Below are positions 1 to 11,240 of a stretch of DNA of 64,000 nucleotides, piece after piece (position 1 is the stretch's first letter; every line of letters starts with the position of its first letter). The notes below the pieces were generated by a model. It was not told the DNA's origin. It saw only the letters and a program-made list of their open reading frames with translations, and made no database searches. Where the stretch lies: the NCBI GenBank assembly GCA_047967505.1, contig CM106540.1; one strand, 5' to 3'. The position numbers and the translations under genes are program-made. This DNA is from Dipteris shenzhenensis. Its lineage: Eukaryota; Polypodiophyta; Polypodiopsida; Gleicheniales.

Positions 1-657
1 TCTACCAACCAGGGAACATGCATAATAACCTACCATCTCCCAATAGATAGGTTGGTGCTTTGAATAGAAATCCAATAAGAGGGCTTGCAATGGGAATGAG
101 GGGCACATATTAGCCTGAGGTTCACGAGTTACAAGCAAATGTTGGGATTGGGCAAGAGAAGCATGGTTCTTCATGTCTAATGAATATCCCGCTCTGCCAA
201 CCTTTGCGTGCCTGTGGAGTCCGTTTGCATCCATGAAGCATCCCATTGCACTTTCTTCATTTCTATTGAATATCCCGCTCTAGTCCGTTTGCATCTGTGA
301 AGCATCCCATTCCACGTTTTGTGCTCCATCTGCCCAAGGAGAGAGTAAATAGCAGACACAGCCACATGATTCAAATTTCAATCTTCTTGGAGCTCCATTG
401 AATATCCCACGAATGATTGACCGGAGTGAAATGAGAATTCAAAGGTCACCCATAATAAAGGCAACGATTTCGATGAATCATGATCCACACAAAACTGAAT
501 CATTAATTTGGCCTACCCATGGCCGTTGCCCTCCTGCTCCGGGTCTCTCCTCCCCTGCAGCTCTTAACAGAGACAGGTACACATATTTTGTAACTTGATC
601 GTTACACAGTGTTTCTGCATTTCCTTTCCTTGCCATTTCCATTTCCGTCCGGATTTC
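1..657. other. Upstream non-coding region with a local duplication
   Basis: No credible gene is visible here. Two related segments lie at about 181-252 and 267-318. Both run from a GAATATCCCGCTCT start through GTCCGTTTGCATC to AAGCATCCCATT, and the GAATATCCC core recurs near 400. This looks like an old local duplication. The last 100 to 200 bases before 658 probably hold the 5' UTR and promoter of the ClpS gene, but I see no unambiguous TATA box. Confidence 0.5.
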
Positions 658-1357
658 ATGGATGTTTCACTTTTGCGGACAGACTTCCCTGTTGGGTTCG
701 TGAGAAAGCCCCTCAAACCCCATTTTGGTTGTGGAAAACATGCCTTCTCAACAATTAAGGCAGCGCTGCCGGGTGGCTCGGGTGGAGGTCTACTCGATAG
801 GCCTACGACTGAGAGAACTGCTCCAGGGCGCGAGTCGGAATTTGATCTCCGGTAGTTCTCTTTCATCTGAGATAAAACGAATTTTTCGACGATCATCTTT
901 GTCATATTTGTACCGGCGTGGCCACACAGCAAGTGAAATTTGTGTTTTGTTCGCGTTCGTTTGTCTTTCTCTTTTCTGTCTACTTCCGTATGCAATCCCG
1001 CTGACTTTTCTGTGAATTGTTCAACCTGTCAAAGAGTAATGGTCTATTAGAGTGTCCAGTGGAGATTAATGTTGACGATACTCTCCTTGCCACAGAAAAT
1101 CACGTAAGATGTCACCCCCCTATCGAGTGTTGCTGCATAACGATAACTACAACAAACGTGAATACGTGGTGCAAGTACTTATGAAAGTTATTCCTGGAAT
1201 GACGGTGGACATTGCTGTAAACATCATGCAAGAGGCTCACCATAATGGGATGGCAGTGGCGATTATATGTGCTCAAGCGGATGCAGAAGATCATTGCATG
1301 CAGCTCAGGGGGAATGGCTTACTAAGCTCGATAGAACCTGCAAGTGGTGGTTGCTAA
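658..1357 (+). CDS. CLPS1: Plastid ClpS1 N-degron adaptor of the Clp protease (two exons)
   Basis: Exons are 658-851 and 1096-1357, giving 151 residues. The intron has a GTAGTT donor and a CCACAG acceptor, and splicing joins codon 65 (CG|A, Arg). ClpS proteins deliver substrates with destabilising N-terminal residues to the Hsp100 unfoldase ClpC of the stromal Clp protease. Residues 71-151 are the ClpS core: YRVLLHNDNYNKREYVVQVL carries the HND(N) substrate-pocket signature, and EAHHNG carries the conserved pocket His. The protein ends in SIEPASGGC, as plant ClpS1 does. Residues 1-45 are basic and Ser/Gly-containing, like a short transit peptide, and are followed by the plant-typical LLDRPTTERTAPGRESEFDL linker. 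I chose ATG 658 because the upstream in-frame triplet at 595 is TTG. No lesions are seen. It is probably a host gene unrelated to the mobile elements. Confidence 0.93.
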
Positions 1358-2242
1358 AATACAAACCCATATTCTGTGTATGCTTGAGTGCAACCGTTTC
1401 TGAAATTAATGCACAGAAGGTTCTATTAGAAAGCGGTACAGTTTTTCTAGAGCCCCTCATACATCCATAAAAACACAAAAAGTTTATGATACATGTTAGT
1501 TGGTCATGGGAAGAGCCGTTATCTTGCAAGAAGCCTTGGCTCTAGAGTTCATGATTACAGTGTACAGGTAAAAAGGTAAAGGAAGACAAGCAAGTGAAGT
1601 GTTACTTGTGCTTAACTTGTATTATAAGCAATGGAAACGGAGTAAGCACATTGTTTAAATTTTTAGTTGGCACACATCTTATGCATGGTACTCAGTTTGA
1701 AACCATGGAGCTGTCAATATCGTTTGCTTGGGTATCTGCATATGTGTGTGCATGTGTATGTGTGGCTTTCCATTCTGACAACAGACTTGTGCGTTCAGAT
1801 GAAAATATGCGATTGTTGATTTGTCTATAAAGGTCTTTTCACTTACATGAGGTCCTACGGTTTTCTCACAGCTTTGCTTGAGCATCTACTATGTTTTGAT
1901 GCGCACCTTGTACACAAGTGTCGTTTTTAATTTTGATGAATTCGGACTTGTCTATTGAAGCCCTCAAGAAGCCTTATTATGATTCCTGTTTTTCTGACAT
2001 TTTAATGGATTTCTGAGCGAATTTGGTGCAAAAGCAGGAGATTATTAAGAGTGTCAGGAGGACATCCAAATATCGGTATCACGGGTGGATGTTGCCGGAT
2101 CATAGGCAATAGACCAATACAGAGATCATATGCCAAACATCAAGTAATGTGTCACGAAGGTGCTGCAGACCTTGCACATACAGACTCCTCAGAATGGTGC
2201 AGAGAGCTTGTTGGAATCATGGGGTCAATGCCCCACTTGTTA
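1358..2242 (+). other. ClpS1 3' UTR and non-coding spacer
   Basis: There is no further gene. The first few hundred bases are AT-rich and are likely the 3' UTR of the ClpS gene; I cannot fix a single poly-A site. Short TG-rich runs occur near 1740-1765. From about 2050 the sequence may already belong to the degraded retroelement that continues at 2243. Confidence 0.4.
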
Positions 2243-3225
2243 GCCCCCAAATGAGGAGAGCTTAGGGGCTTGATACCTCGGGATGTATAAGGGTAGATGA
2301 TCTGTAGGGGTATGAGCTGAGGCTGCCATGTGGGCAGCAAGATGGCTGCCACATGGACAGCATACATAGATCCTCCTTGGTGTTGATTTGGAGCAGCCAC
2401 ATGAGCCACCCCCACGAGCACAATGGGCTGGCATATGGGCAAAAGCTGCAGCAGTGCGCAACAAGAAATGGACGAGCAGGAGGGCTGCAGCAGAGAAGGC
2501 AACTGGTCGGCAGCTGAGCAGATGCTGTGTGGCAAGCGACAGCAGGTTGTGGTACATCGGGTACATGGGCTGCCAGGTGGGCAGCAGGCTGTCACAGGGG
2601 CAGCCAACAAGGGCTTTCAGGGGCCGTCTTTAGAGCCCCCGATAGCAGCCCTAGAACAGTGGTGACAGACCCAGGTCGGGTCAGACTTGGTCAGCATTCT
2701 GCCTGACCAAGTTGGCTGACTGGCTGGGTCAGCTATTTTTAGAGGCATCCAGCCCGTACATAAGGTCCTCAACCATGGGGGTCTTACTACTTCAGACAGC
2801 CCTAGAACTGCCACAGCATCTGAAGAGGCCCAAGAGGTCAGTGATTACCTCGCATGATTGAAGAGCAGTGGGGGCCTCATGTGGAGAGTTCAGGAGCATA
2901 GATCCCTGACATCACCTCACGTGAGTGTGAAGGGAGCTGTGTTTGCAGAGAACATTAGAGAAGATTTTGCAGGAGTGCTCTACCTAGAGCAGCCACTGAA
3001 GTCTGACGGAGATGCACAGTGATCTAGGAGAGTTGTACCACAGTAGGAGCAGCAAACAGAGTCTGAGCTTGGTGCTACCACAGTAGGAGCAGCAAGCAGA
3101 GTCTGAGCTTGGTGTCCCACCTCAGCAATTGTTGCCACAGGTGATGGTATATATTTCACAGGTTTTATACTGGATCTGTTATCTATATATGAAATTGTTT
3201 GGCAGTACATCTGTGTTTTTGTCTA
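2243..3225 (+). repeat. Dispersed repeat copy A: 3' end of an LTR-type element
   Basis: This segment is shared in the same orientation with 11383-12715. Both start with CCCCCAAATGAGGAGAGC and then TTAGGGGCTTGAT, and both contain a GATCCTCCTTGGTGTTGATT block. Both also contain an AGTCTGA(C/T)GGA(G/A)ATGC block followed by CTAGGAGAGTT and CCACAGTAGGAG, and both end near CTGGATCTGTTATCTATAT. In copy B the left part is the end of an open reading frame, so the shared unit probably spans the end of a pol gene plus adjacent LTR sequence. A CCACAGTAGGAGCAGCAA motif occurs twice at 3038-3100. I cannot define exact LTR ends. Confidence 0.55.
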
Positions 3226-4143
3226 TAAGTGATTCAACTAGCAGATACGATACATGAAGCATGGAATATCTTACAAGATCTTTCTGAAACCAAAAAATCC
3301 AAAAACAACTATTCACCATGATGACATGGCAAGGAGAGTCAGCCCATCACTTCCTTGGAAAGGTGAAGATTTTGAGACATCAACTTCGAGCAGTTGATCA
3401 CAAGGTGGACAGCTTCTGATCAGCAAGCTTCCAAAGAGCTATCGAGGGTTGGTGATGATTCTCAATTGTTGAAGAATGGACAAGGCCGATCACGTTGGCC
3501 TGCTGTTGCTTCAGGAAGAAGCCCACATGAAGCTGTATGGATGACGATGAAAAGGTTCTCATGGCCGAAAGCAAGCTTGGCAAAGGAAGGCTGTTGAAAC
3601 ACATACATCCACATAGCAACAGAAGATAAAAAGATAGCGGCAAGTGCAAGCTCTCTCTTTAAATGCATTCACACCACATACATCCACATACCAACAGAAG
3701 ATAAAGAGAGAGCGACAAGTGCACTGACACCCGGCTGGGTGACTTGTGAGATTCCCCCAATTGGGTAAACCCAATTGTGTTTTTATATTCAATGATGCTT
3801 AGCCTCACTACAATTGTAGTACATAATACTACAGATCTTTAGGCAAAACCTACTCTGGTAAACCCAGAGTCCTAGACCAAGATTCAAGTATAGGACCTCT
3901 ACAAGGATACTCCTGTCAAAGATAGAGCTCAAATATACAAATGATTGAGACTAATCCAAGAAAGCAACCACTGGTAGTCCGTGGAGAGTTTCAGAGGAAA
4001 ATAGCCACATGAACAGCTTCAGCTCCCTTGTCCCTGAAACAGATACATATCAGATATTACCCATTAGGATTAGCTTAAACCATTAAAAACCCTAGGAATA
4101 ACCTGGAATAACTTATGGATGAAGTTTTGTCCAATTAGAAATC
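3226..4143. repeat. Non-coding sequence with a duplicated block at 3600-3722
   Basis: No gene is recognisable. At 3600-3650 and 3677-3722 a roughly 45 bp segment is repeated: ACATACATCCACATA then CAACAGAAGATAAA, followed by an AGAGCGACAAGTGCA-like tail. The rest looks like retroelement debris without readable domains. Confidence 0.4.
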
Positions 4144-4159
4144 GAAATATAGAAGTTAG

Positions 4160-4524
4160 CATATATGGAGGGCCAGATGTACGGAGGCGATAGAGGGTTC
4201 ACAGGCTCATCCCTTCCAGTCTATGGCCAGTATATGGACTGATACTATACATACTCTCATGGCCATCTGGTCGAGCATGCAGGGATCCTCCAGAGCAGCT
4301 TTTGCCTGGAGGGCTATCTTCTTCAGAGTTTGGAGAGGATCTTCCTTCTTCTCTGAGTCTTCTTCAAGGTTGAGGTGGCATTTTCAGCCTCCACCTTTGA
4401 TTTTTGTTAGCTCTTTTTGAGCTGTTTATTTTCTTCTCATGCATGGTATGTTGTACTCCCGCATTAGAGCTTGCTCTTGCGGTTTTCAATCATACTTAAT
4501 GAAGTGATCTTTCTTGAAAAAAAA
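4160..4524 (+). mobile_element. Short poly-A retroposon (truncated LINE or SINE) with target duplication
   Basis: A 365 bp insertion ends in an A-run at 4517-4524 and is bracketed by 16 bp direct repeats at 4144-4159 and 4525-4540 (GAAATA(T/G)AGAAGTTAG, 15 of 16 identical). A poly-A tail plus a 10-20 bp target duplication is the signature of target-primed reverse transcription. The body has a 65-codon open frame (4223-4420) that resembles nothing I know. It could be a 5'-truncated LINE 3' end or a SINE. Confidence 0.72.
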
Positions 4525-4826
4525 GAAATAGAGAAGTTAGAACTTGGATTTGATCACTTTCTAAAGCACCTTCTGAAGAAAAATGGAATCTGAAAATAAA
4601 GAAGTAATTCTATTGAGATAGTGTAGCCCTTTTAGATTGAAACCAAATGCAGCAATACAGTTTGAAATATGGCGATGGATTCCCATCAATATGCAGTAGC
4701 AAAGAAGGGCTGGAAAGATGGTTAAATTCCCCAGCAAGAAAAGCCTGGAAAGATGGCGATGGGTGGCAGCAGGAGTGGTTGCTGAGCAGGGCGATTGATG
4801 GCAGCAGAGAGACTGGAAGATAAGGC

Positions 4827-5390
4827 TGTTAGAAATAGAGGATAGAATCACTCACTCCTCCCACTCCTGATCGCAGCTCAAACAATACTCAAAGGAAAGG
4901 GGAGAGAAAGATAGCAAAACTCAGATGTATATTCATCCACAGATGTGGGCAGACAAAAGCTCAAAGATGAGCATACAACCAGCCACGAGATGCTGGACCA
5001 ACTCCTGAGTCTACTCCTCTCCCTGCGCGCTTGCCGGTGCAAGGCAGGTCTGTGCAGGTGATGAGGAAAATGTGGGGGGTGGGCAGGCAGCCCCTAGAAC
5101 TGGCTGACTTTCCAGTCGGTTCCAGTCTGCAAAAACTGACCCCCAGAAGGGCCTAAATGGCTGCCTTCTGGTCGGTTTTCTGGGCCAACCTTTGGCCTAC
5201 ATAAGGCCCCATATGCAGGGCCTCTTGGGCTGCTGCTGGCTGATGCTCATTTGCTGTAGATGCCCCCGCATGGGCCTGGCACAATCCTCCACTCAGCCAG
5301 GTACCCTCAGCCCTTTTTCCCCCTATAGTCTCCTGCCCCCTTGTCCCCTCCAATCGGGGGCTCATAGGTGGGGCAGTGACATTTCTAACA
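4827..5390 (-). repeat. copia-A 3' LTR
   Basis: 564 bp, TGTTAG...TAACA, paired with 9698-10301. Relative to that copy it lacks the TTTATATAGGTGGGTA stretch that would carry the TATA box in minus orientation. The LTR terminus plus polypurine tract is repeated once more at 5391-5552, so the 3' end of the element holds an extra 162 bp unit. Confidence 0.88.
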
Positions 5391-5552
5391 CCCCCTCTCA
5401 ATGACACAACGCAGTCCTCCACGCAGGCTGATGGCGCTGGCGCAATCCTCCACTCAGCCAGGTACCCTCAGCCCTTTTTGCCCCCTATAGTCTCTTGCCC
5501 CCTTGTCCCCTCCAATCGGGGGCTCACAGGTGGGGCAGTGACATTTCTAACA
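5391..5552 (-). repeat. Tandem duplication of LTR end and polypurine tract
   Basis: This 162 bp segment repeats the last ~140 bases of the left LTR, including GCCAGGTACCCTCAGCCC and CATTTCTAACA. It is preceded by CCCCCTCTCAATGACACAAC, which occurs again right after it at 5553. The element therefore has two successive tract/LTR junctions. Confidence 0.8.
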
Positions 5553-5572
5553 CCCCCTCTCAATGACACAAC

Positions 5573-8500
5573 TATGGGCCCCATGCGTCGAATGAGGTGT
5601 TCCATTTGCTCCTTGGGAAGCGCCTTCGTGAAGACATCCGAGATGTTGTCATCGATCGGGCAGTACATCAACTCAATGACTTATTCATTGACGAGTTCTC
5701 GTCCATGCATGAAACGCGGGGTTGTTGGCGATCGCTATGCAACTCTGGTTGTCGCACATAACCACCGTCGCATCTTCTTGGGCCACATTCATGTTCTCCA
5801 AGATCCACCTGAGCCACAATGATTCGCATGCTGTTGTACAAGCAGCCCTCTGTAGATGAAAGGGCGACAATAGGCTATTTCTTACTTAGCCATGACACAA
5901 CTCCTGCTGAGATTAAGAAACAATATCCAGAGGTCGATCTCCAGGTATCAATATCACCTGCCTAATCACTATCGTAGAAACCTCCCAACTCAATGCCTCT
6001 AGTATAAATGATGTTGTAGGTGTAGGTACCCTTCAAGTACCTTAGCACCCTCATACTTGCCTCCCAATGGGCCTTCTTGGGTGTGGCGGAGAACTGACAG
6101 AGCAATCCAATTGCGTAGGAAATATCCGCTCTTGTATTGGTGAGGTAAATCAAACCCCCCATCATGCGTCGATACAGTGATGATCAACAGGTTGAGATGG
6201 ATCACGCACACTCAGCTTTAGACCAGTTTCTATGGGAGTCACTGCGACTTTGCAATTTTCCATCTGAAAGCGTTTGAGCAGTTTCCTACGATATTTCTCC
6301 TATGAAATAAAGATACAACTCTTTTCCTACTTCACCTCAAACCCAAGAAAGTAGTGAAGTATGCCTAAGTCAGTCATCTTGAACTTATCCATGAGAAGTC
6401 TCTTGACCTGAGTAATCTTCTTCGTATGATCCTCTGTAATGATGAGGTCATCCACATATAGAATCAATACCAGCCGCAAATCCCCCTTTGTGTCGAGATA
6501 AAGATTTGCCTCTGATGGACTCTGCTGAGCTGGATCTTTTGAAAGAAAACATCTATCCGTAGGTACCAAGCTCTGGGGGCCTGTTTCAGTCTGTATAAGG
6601 CCTTCTTCAGTTTGCGGACTTTTGATGGGGATCTTGGAATCTGAAATCCTGGTGGCTGTGCCACATATACCTCCTCGTCCAGGGTTCCATTAAAAAAATG
6701 CAGACTTGACATCTATTTGAAAAACAGGCCAACTGTGATGAGTAGCCAAGGCAATGACTCTCGGAATGGTACCATCCTAGTTGTGGGAGCGAAGGTCTCG
6801 TCGAAGTCAAGTCCTTATGAGTCTTGACTGTGCGTAGCCTTTCATCACCAATCTCTCTTTGTACTTGTCAAGCTTCCATCTGACTTGAACTTAAGCTTGT
6901 ACACCCATTTAGTTCCAATGACCTTCCGCTTGGTTGGTTTGGGCACTAAATCCGAGGTGTCATTTTTCCAAATGCTATCCATCTCTGCTTGCATGGCTTC
7001 TTGCCATTCTGGAATATCCTTCGCTTCTTGGAAGGCACGGGGCTCCTCACGTTGAGGCACCATAGCGTAGTACACGGAGGGAGGGAGTCTTCATGTTGCA
7101 TTGAGACCGCCTCACTTCGGAACTGCCCTTGGGAATGTTTGTGACCCGTGAGTCTGCTAAAGTCTTCAAATACCACTGAGGTAGCTTCTTCTCTGATGGA
7201 GGTGCCTTTGTTGGAGTCACCTTGGGAGCCGGATCTGGAACAGCATGCTCCTCCTCCTCCTCCTCGGGGTCTTCAGTCGTCTCCACCTCTTGGATGGTGA
7301 CCTTGGGTGGGGGTAATGACCAAAGTTCAGGAACGTCTTCTGTAGGCTATGGCTCTGACTCTTGAAAGATCACGTCCCTATTGTTAAGGATCTTCTTCTT
7401 TTCCGGGTAAAAAAGGCGATAGGCCCTGGATTCTTCACTGTATCCCACAAAGATATATCTTCGGCTATGGGAATCAAGCTTCGTCCGCTCATCTTTATGC
7501 ACATGAACAAACCGAAAACCCGTAAATGAGGTATCGTGGGCTTCTTACCATAGTAAGCTTCATATGGAGTATTGTCATCAACAGCCTTGGTTCTGTTGAG
7601 GATGTGAACGGTAGTGTTCACGCCTTCACCCCAATAAGCTTTCGAGAGATTCTTCCCTCGCAACATGGTCAAACCTGTCTCTGTGATGGCGTTGTGCTTC
7701 CTCTCAGCAACTCCATTCTGCTGAGATGTGCGAGCTAGTGAGTTGTCTCTTGATTCTATGCTTCTTGCAAAATCCATTGAACTCGGTAGAAGTGAACTCT
7801 CTCCCTTTGTTGGCGCGGAAGGCTTTGATTACCTCCCCGCTCTCCTTCTCTACTTGGGCCTTTCAGTCTTTGAAGTTCTCATAATACTGAGACTTCTTGG
7901 CCAGGCAGAATGCCCACGTCATGTGATTGAAATCATCCACAAATAAAAGAGAATACCATGAACCTGCGAATGAATTTGTCAACATTGGGCCATAGATGTC
8001 GGAATGAACCAACTCGAGCGGCTTCTTGGCTCGTGATGAGGCCTCCTATGGGAACTTGTCCCTGTGTTGCTTGCCCTCCAAGCAAGCCCTGCAAACAAGA
8101 TCATTGCCTGCAATTTGTGGAAGTCCATCCACCATCTTAGACTTTAGCATCTCAGTGAGAGTGCCATAATTGATGTGACCGACTCATGGCACAATTTGGA
8201 TGTGCCATGGTCCCTGTGTACCAACAAAGCGTTGAGCCGATATAGCCCATGCTTCTCGACTCCTTGAGCCACCACCTTTCCATTTGCCTTGGATGTGACA
8301 GTGACTTTGCCGTTGTCAAATAAGACCGACATATTGTGCTTGTCCATCTAACTGACAGACAAAAGGTTCTTGCACAAGTTTGGTACATACAGTATATTAG
8401 AAATCAGCTCCTCGTTTCCTACAGTCGTGATGAATGGAATACTACCAACACCCTTCACAGGGCATGTCTGGTTATCCCCCATAGTCACCTTGGAATCAGG

Positions 8501-9680
8501 ATGCGTACCTTCCATGGATTTGAACCACTCCTTGTTGGACATGTGCTTTGAAGCTCCACTGTCCACGTACCAACCTTCCTTTCCTTCACTGATTGCATAA
8601 GCGGAGCAGTACTCAGTGATATGATGAAGAGAGCACCGGTCGTGACGTTTGCCGATTCGGTCTTTGGCTCCTCCTTGGACTTGGACTCCTCCTTTCGCTT
8701 GAGGTCCGCCTTCTTCTTGCGGCACTCCTTAGCAAAATGACCAAGCTTCTCACAGTAGAAGTACTTCATCTGCCTCTTTTTCTCTGCATTCTCGGTCTTG
8801 TTGTTGTTCTTTTAGTATTTGAACTTACCCTTGCTGGGCTTGTCCCTTGCCACGAGAGCCTTCTCGTCCGATTGAGTAAATAATTTTTATCGAGCCTCTT
8901 CCTACAATAGTAAAGGGCCAAGCTCCTCGAAGGTGAGAGGCTTGGTCCTCTGTCCTGCAGTGACCGTAGTCACGAAACTCTTGAAACTGTGAGGTAGCTT
9001 GTGTAACGTCAGCAATGCTAGATGACTTGAGTCTACCTTCTGACCAACTCCCGCGAGCTGTCCCTTACCACCTTGACTTTTGTCAGATAGTCATGATCAT
9101 TGTCCGCCTCATTCATATCTAGATTGTACAGTTAACGTTGTAGAAGCAGAATACGAGATGTGTTGTCTGTTTCATACAGATCCTTCAAAATAGCCCACGC
9201 CTCTACAAATGTCTCAGCCGTCTCGATGTGCGAAAGGACAGAGTCCGCAGTGGTCCCGATGATTAATGCTAGGGAGTGGGCATCTCTATCTTCCCAATTC
9301 TCAAGCTCCTCTCCATCCACTAGAATGAGAATCTTCCCTTTGCTGTCCAACATATATTCTGGCTTTGCCTCCACCCCCATTTCCACAACTTCCGAGCCAC
9401 TAAATGACTTCGGATTTTCACCTTCCAGATCAGGTAGTTCGACCCATCAAGTTTCCCTGACTCTTCAAAGTTTGGGATGGTGAATGAGAGAAATCTGGAG
9501 GAGCAGGAAGGAAGAGAAGGGGTTTAAGAGGCAACAATAGAGTCCTTGTCCTCCATCCTTGCTGTAATACCAAACAACAAACTGAAAAATGAATTTGCAG
9601 TAGAGAACTTGACCACGCAGCAAACCAGAGTGTTGATTTGAGTCGTATTCTTGTTGAGGAACTCCGTTCTAGAGCGGGAA
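5573..9680 (-). pseudogene. Degenerate copia gag-pol polyprotein
   Basis: In minus direction: gag fragment 9386-9132; zinc knuckle near 8765-8720 (FYCEKLGHFAKEC, with Tyr where the first Cys is expected); aspartic protease around WYVDSGASKHMS near 8570; integrase segment 7777-7370 with QQNGVAERKHNA and LRVFG; reverse transcriptase start near 7030 (KWVYKLKFKSDG) and YVDDLIIT near 6460; RNase H end with NPAFHAWTRT near 5700. The pieces lie in different frames with stops between them, so no polyprotein can be made. All domains of a Ty1/copia pol are present in the expected order and none is from another family. Confidence 0.9.
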
Positions 9681-9697
9681 ACCCTGCTCTGATACCA
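9680..9697 (-). other. copia-A primer-binding site
   Basis: Directly inside the right LTR, the minus strand reads TGGTATCAGAGCAGGG. This matches the usual copia primer site complementary to the 3' end of initiator methionine tRNA. It fixes the minus orientation of the element. Confidence 0.9.
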
Positions 9698-10301
9698 TGT
9701 TGGAAATAGAGGATAGAATCACTCACTCCTCACACTCCCAATCGCAGCTCAAACAACACTCAAAGAAAAGGGGAGAGAAAGATAGCAAAACTCAGATGTA
9801 TATTCATCCACAGATGTGGGCAGACAAAAGCTCAAAGATGACCATACAACCAGCCACAAGATGCTGGACGAAAACCTGAGTCTACTCCTCTCCCTGCGCG
9901 CTTGCCGGTGCAAGGCAGGTCTGTGCAGGTGATGAGGAAAAGTGTGGGGGGGAGGGGGTTTATATAGGTGGGTAGCCAGCCCCTAGAACTGGCCGACTTC
10001 TCAGTCAATTCCAGTCTGCAGAAACCGACCCCCAGAAGGGCCTAAATGGCTGCCTTCTGGTTGGTTTTCAGGGCCAAGCTTTGGCCTATATAAAGCCACA
10101 TATGCAGGGCCTTTTGGGCTGCTGCTGGCTGATGCTTATGTGCTGTCGATGCCCCCGCATGGGCCTGGTGCAATCCTCCACGCGGGCTGCTGGCGCAATC
10201 CTCCACTCAGCCAGGTACTCTCAGCCCTTTTCCCCCTACAGTCTCCTGCCCCCTTGTCCTCCAATCGGGGGCTCACAGGTGGGGCAGCGACATTTCTAAC
10301 A
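9698..10301 (-). repeat. copia-A 5' LTR
   Basis: 604 bp, TGTTGG...TAACA. In minus orientation it contains CCTATATAAACC near 9957-9970, a plausible TATA box for element transcription, which the other LTR has lost. It differs from the left LTR by substitutions and small indels, so the insertion is not recent. Confidence 0.9.
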
Positions 10302-11240
10302 AAGGCGATGGATGGCAGCAGGAGATGCTGGAGGATTAGGCTATCAATTGAGGAGTGTGGAGAGAAAATAGGGTACAAGATTGGGCAGCAGGGATGCAGT
10401 CCAGGATAAGAGCAATAGCTACGCAGCAGCTTGGAAGAACCTTGGCGAGACAAAGTGGTAGTTGATGCGCAGCAAGGGAGAGAGAGGATGGACTAATTGA
10501 AAGGCAGGGTTGAGGTCTGGCTTTCCAGTGTTTGAGAGTGCTAGTAGGTCACTAATTTAAAGAAGAGCTAGCGCTAGGAATAGAGCAGCTTTTCCAAGGA
10601 TAGGAAAGCTAAAAGCAGAAGTAGGAAATCAGGGGGTTCTACAGAGTGCATCCTTCCCACGAAGTCCCCGATCATGGGAGCTGCACGAAAGGCAGGCTGT
10701 AGTCCATTGGCAATCAGGAGCCAGTCAAGCTGGCTCAAAGCCAGCAAGGGCGAGGGAAGGAGAAAACCTTGTAGCCACATGCAACGAGACCACGAGCACG
10801 AGTGAGGGAAAAGTACCTGTAGGCTGACTCTCGAGCAACTCCAACGAGCAAGGGGGGGGGTAGAAAGAGACCCCCGTGCAGTTGCGGCAGCAGCCATAGG
10901 CTAGGGGGTAAAACAAAAGGCTGTTGTTCTTCCACGAACAGCAGGCGACAGATAAAAGGTGGGGGGGAAAGGCGTTGAGGTGTGGGGGTAGAGAGCACCG
11001 GGGGGGAGGGGAGATGGCATGCAGGAAGGTGGGGGGGGGGAAGCAAAAAAGAAAGTAGAGGAGGAGGGCGAGCAAGAGGTGGGGGGAAGGAAGCTAGCAA
11101 GAGCGAACGAGCAGGAAGAGCTTCCGTGGATCACTCATGATACAGACTCAGGATTTTTGGTACCTTACAAAGTTTGATCTATTCCTATCTTCTTAGCAGG
11201 ACGACTAGATGAATCTGTTAGTGTGTTGGGATTTTGAAGA
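10302..11240. other. Unassigned spacer with a cluster of G-runs
   Basis: No gene is recognised. Several overlapping minus-strand open frames here (up to 121 codons) are by-products of C-rich composition. The + strand at 10850-11060 carries at least six runs of five to ten G (near 10852, 10903, 10960, 10984, 11000 and 11031), a possible G-quadruplex cluster. Confidence 0.4.

Larger units (their letters stand above)
4827..10301 (-). mobile_element. Ty1/copia LTR retrotransposon, near-complete but inactive (copia-A)
   Basis: The element is 5475 bp in minus orientation, flanked by the 5 bp target duplication AAGGC at 4822-4826 and 10302-10306. Both LTRs begin TGTT(A/G)GAAATAGAGG and end TCTAACA. 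A primer-binding site complementary to initiator Met tRNA abuts the right (5') LTR. A polypyrimidine stretch, CCCCCTCTCA on the + strand, is the polypurine tract next to the left LTR. Inside, in the minus direction, are gag with a zinc knuckle, an Asp protease, integrase, reverse transcriptase and RNase H, in copia order. All reading frames are fragmented. It lies between the two copies of the 2243/11383 repeat family. Confidence 0.93.

Noticed and set aside
595-657. Alternative N-terminus for the ClpS protein at 595
   Set aside because: The triplet is TTG; the first in-frame ATG is 658.
10574-11134. Overlapping minus-strand frames rich in Pro, Ser and Leu
   Set aside because: Produced by the G-run region; no motif and no plausible gene structure.
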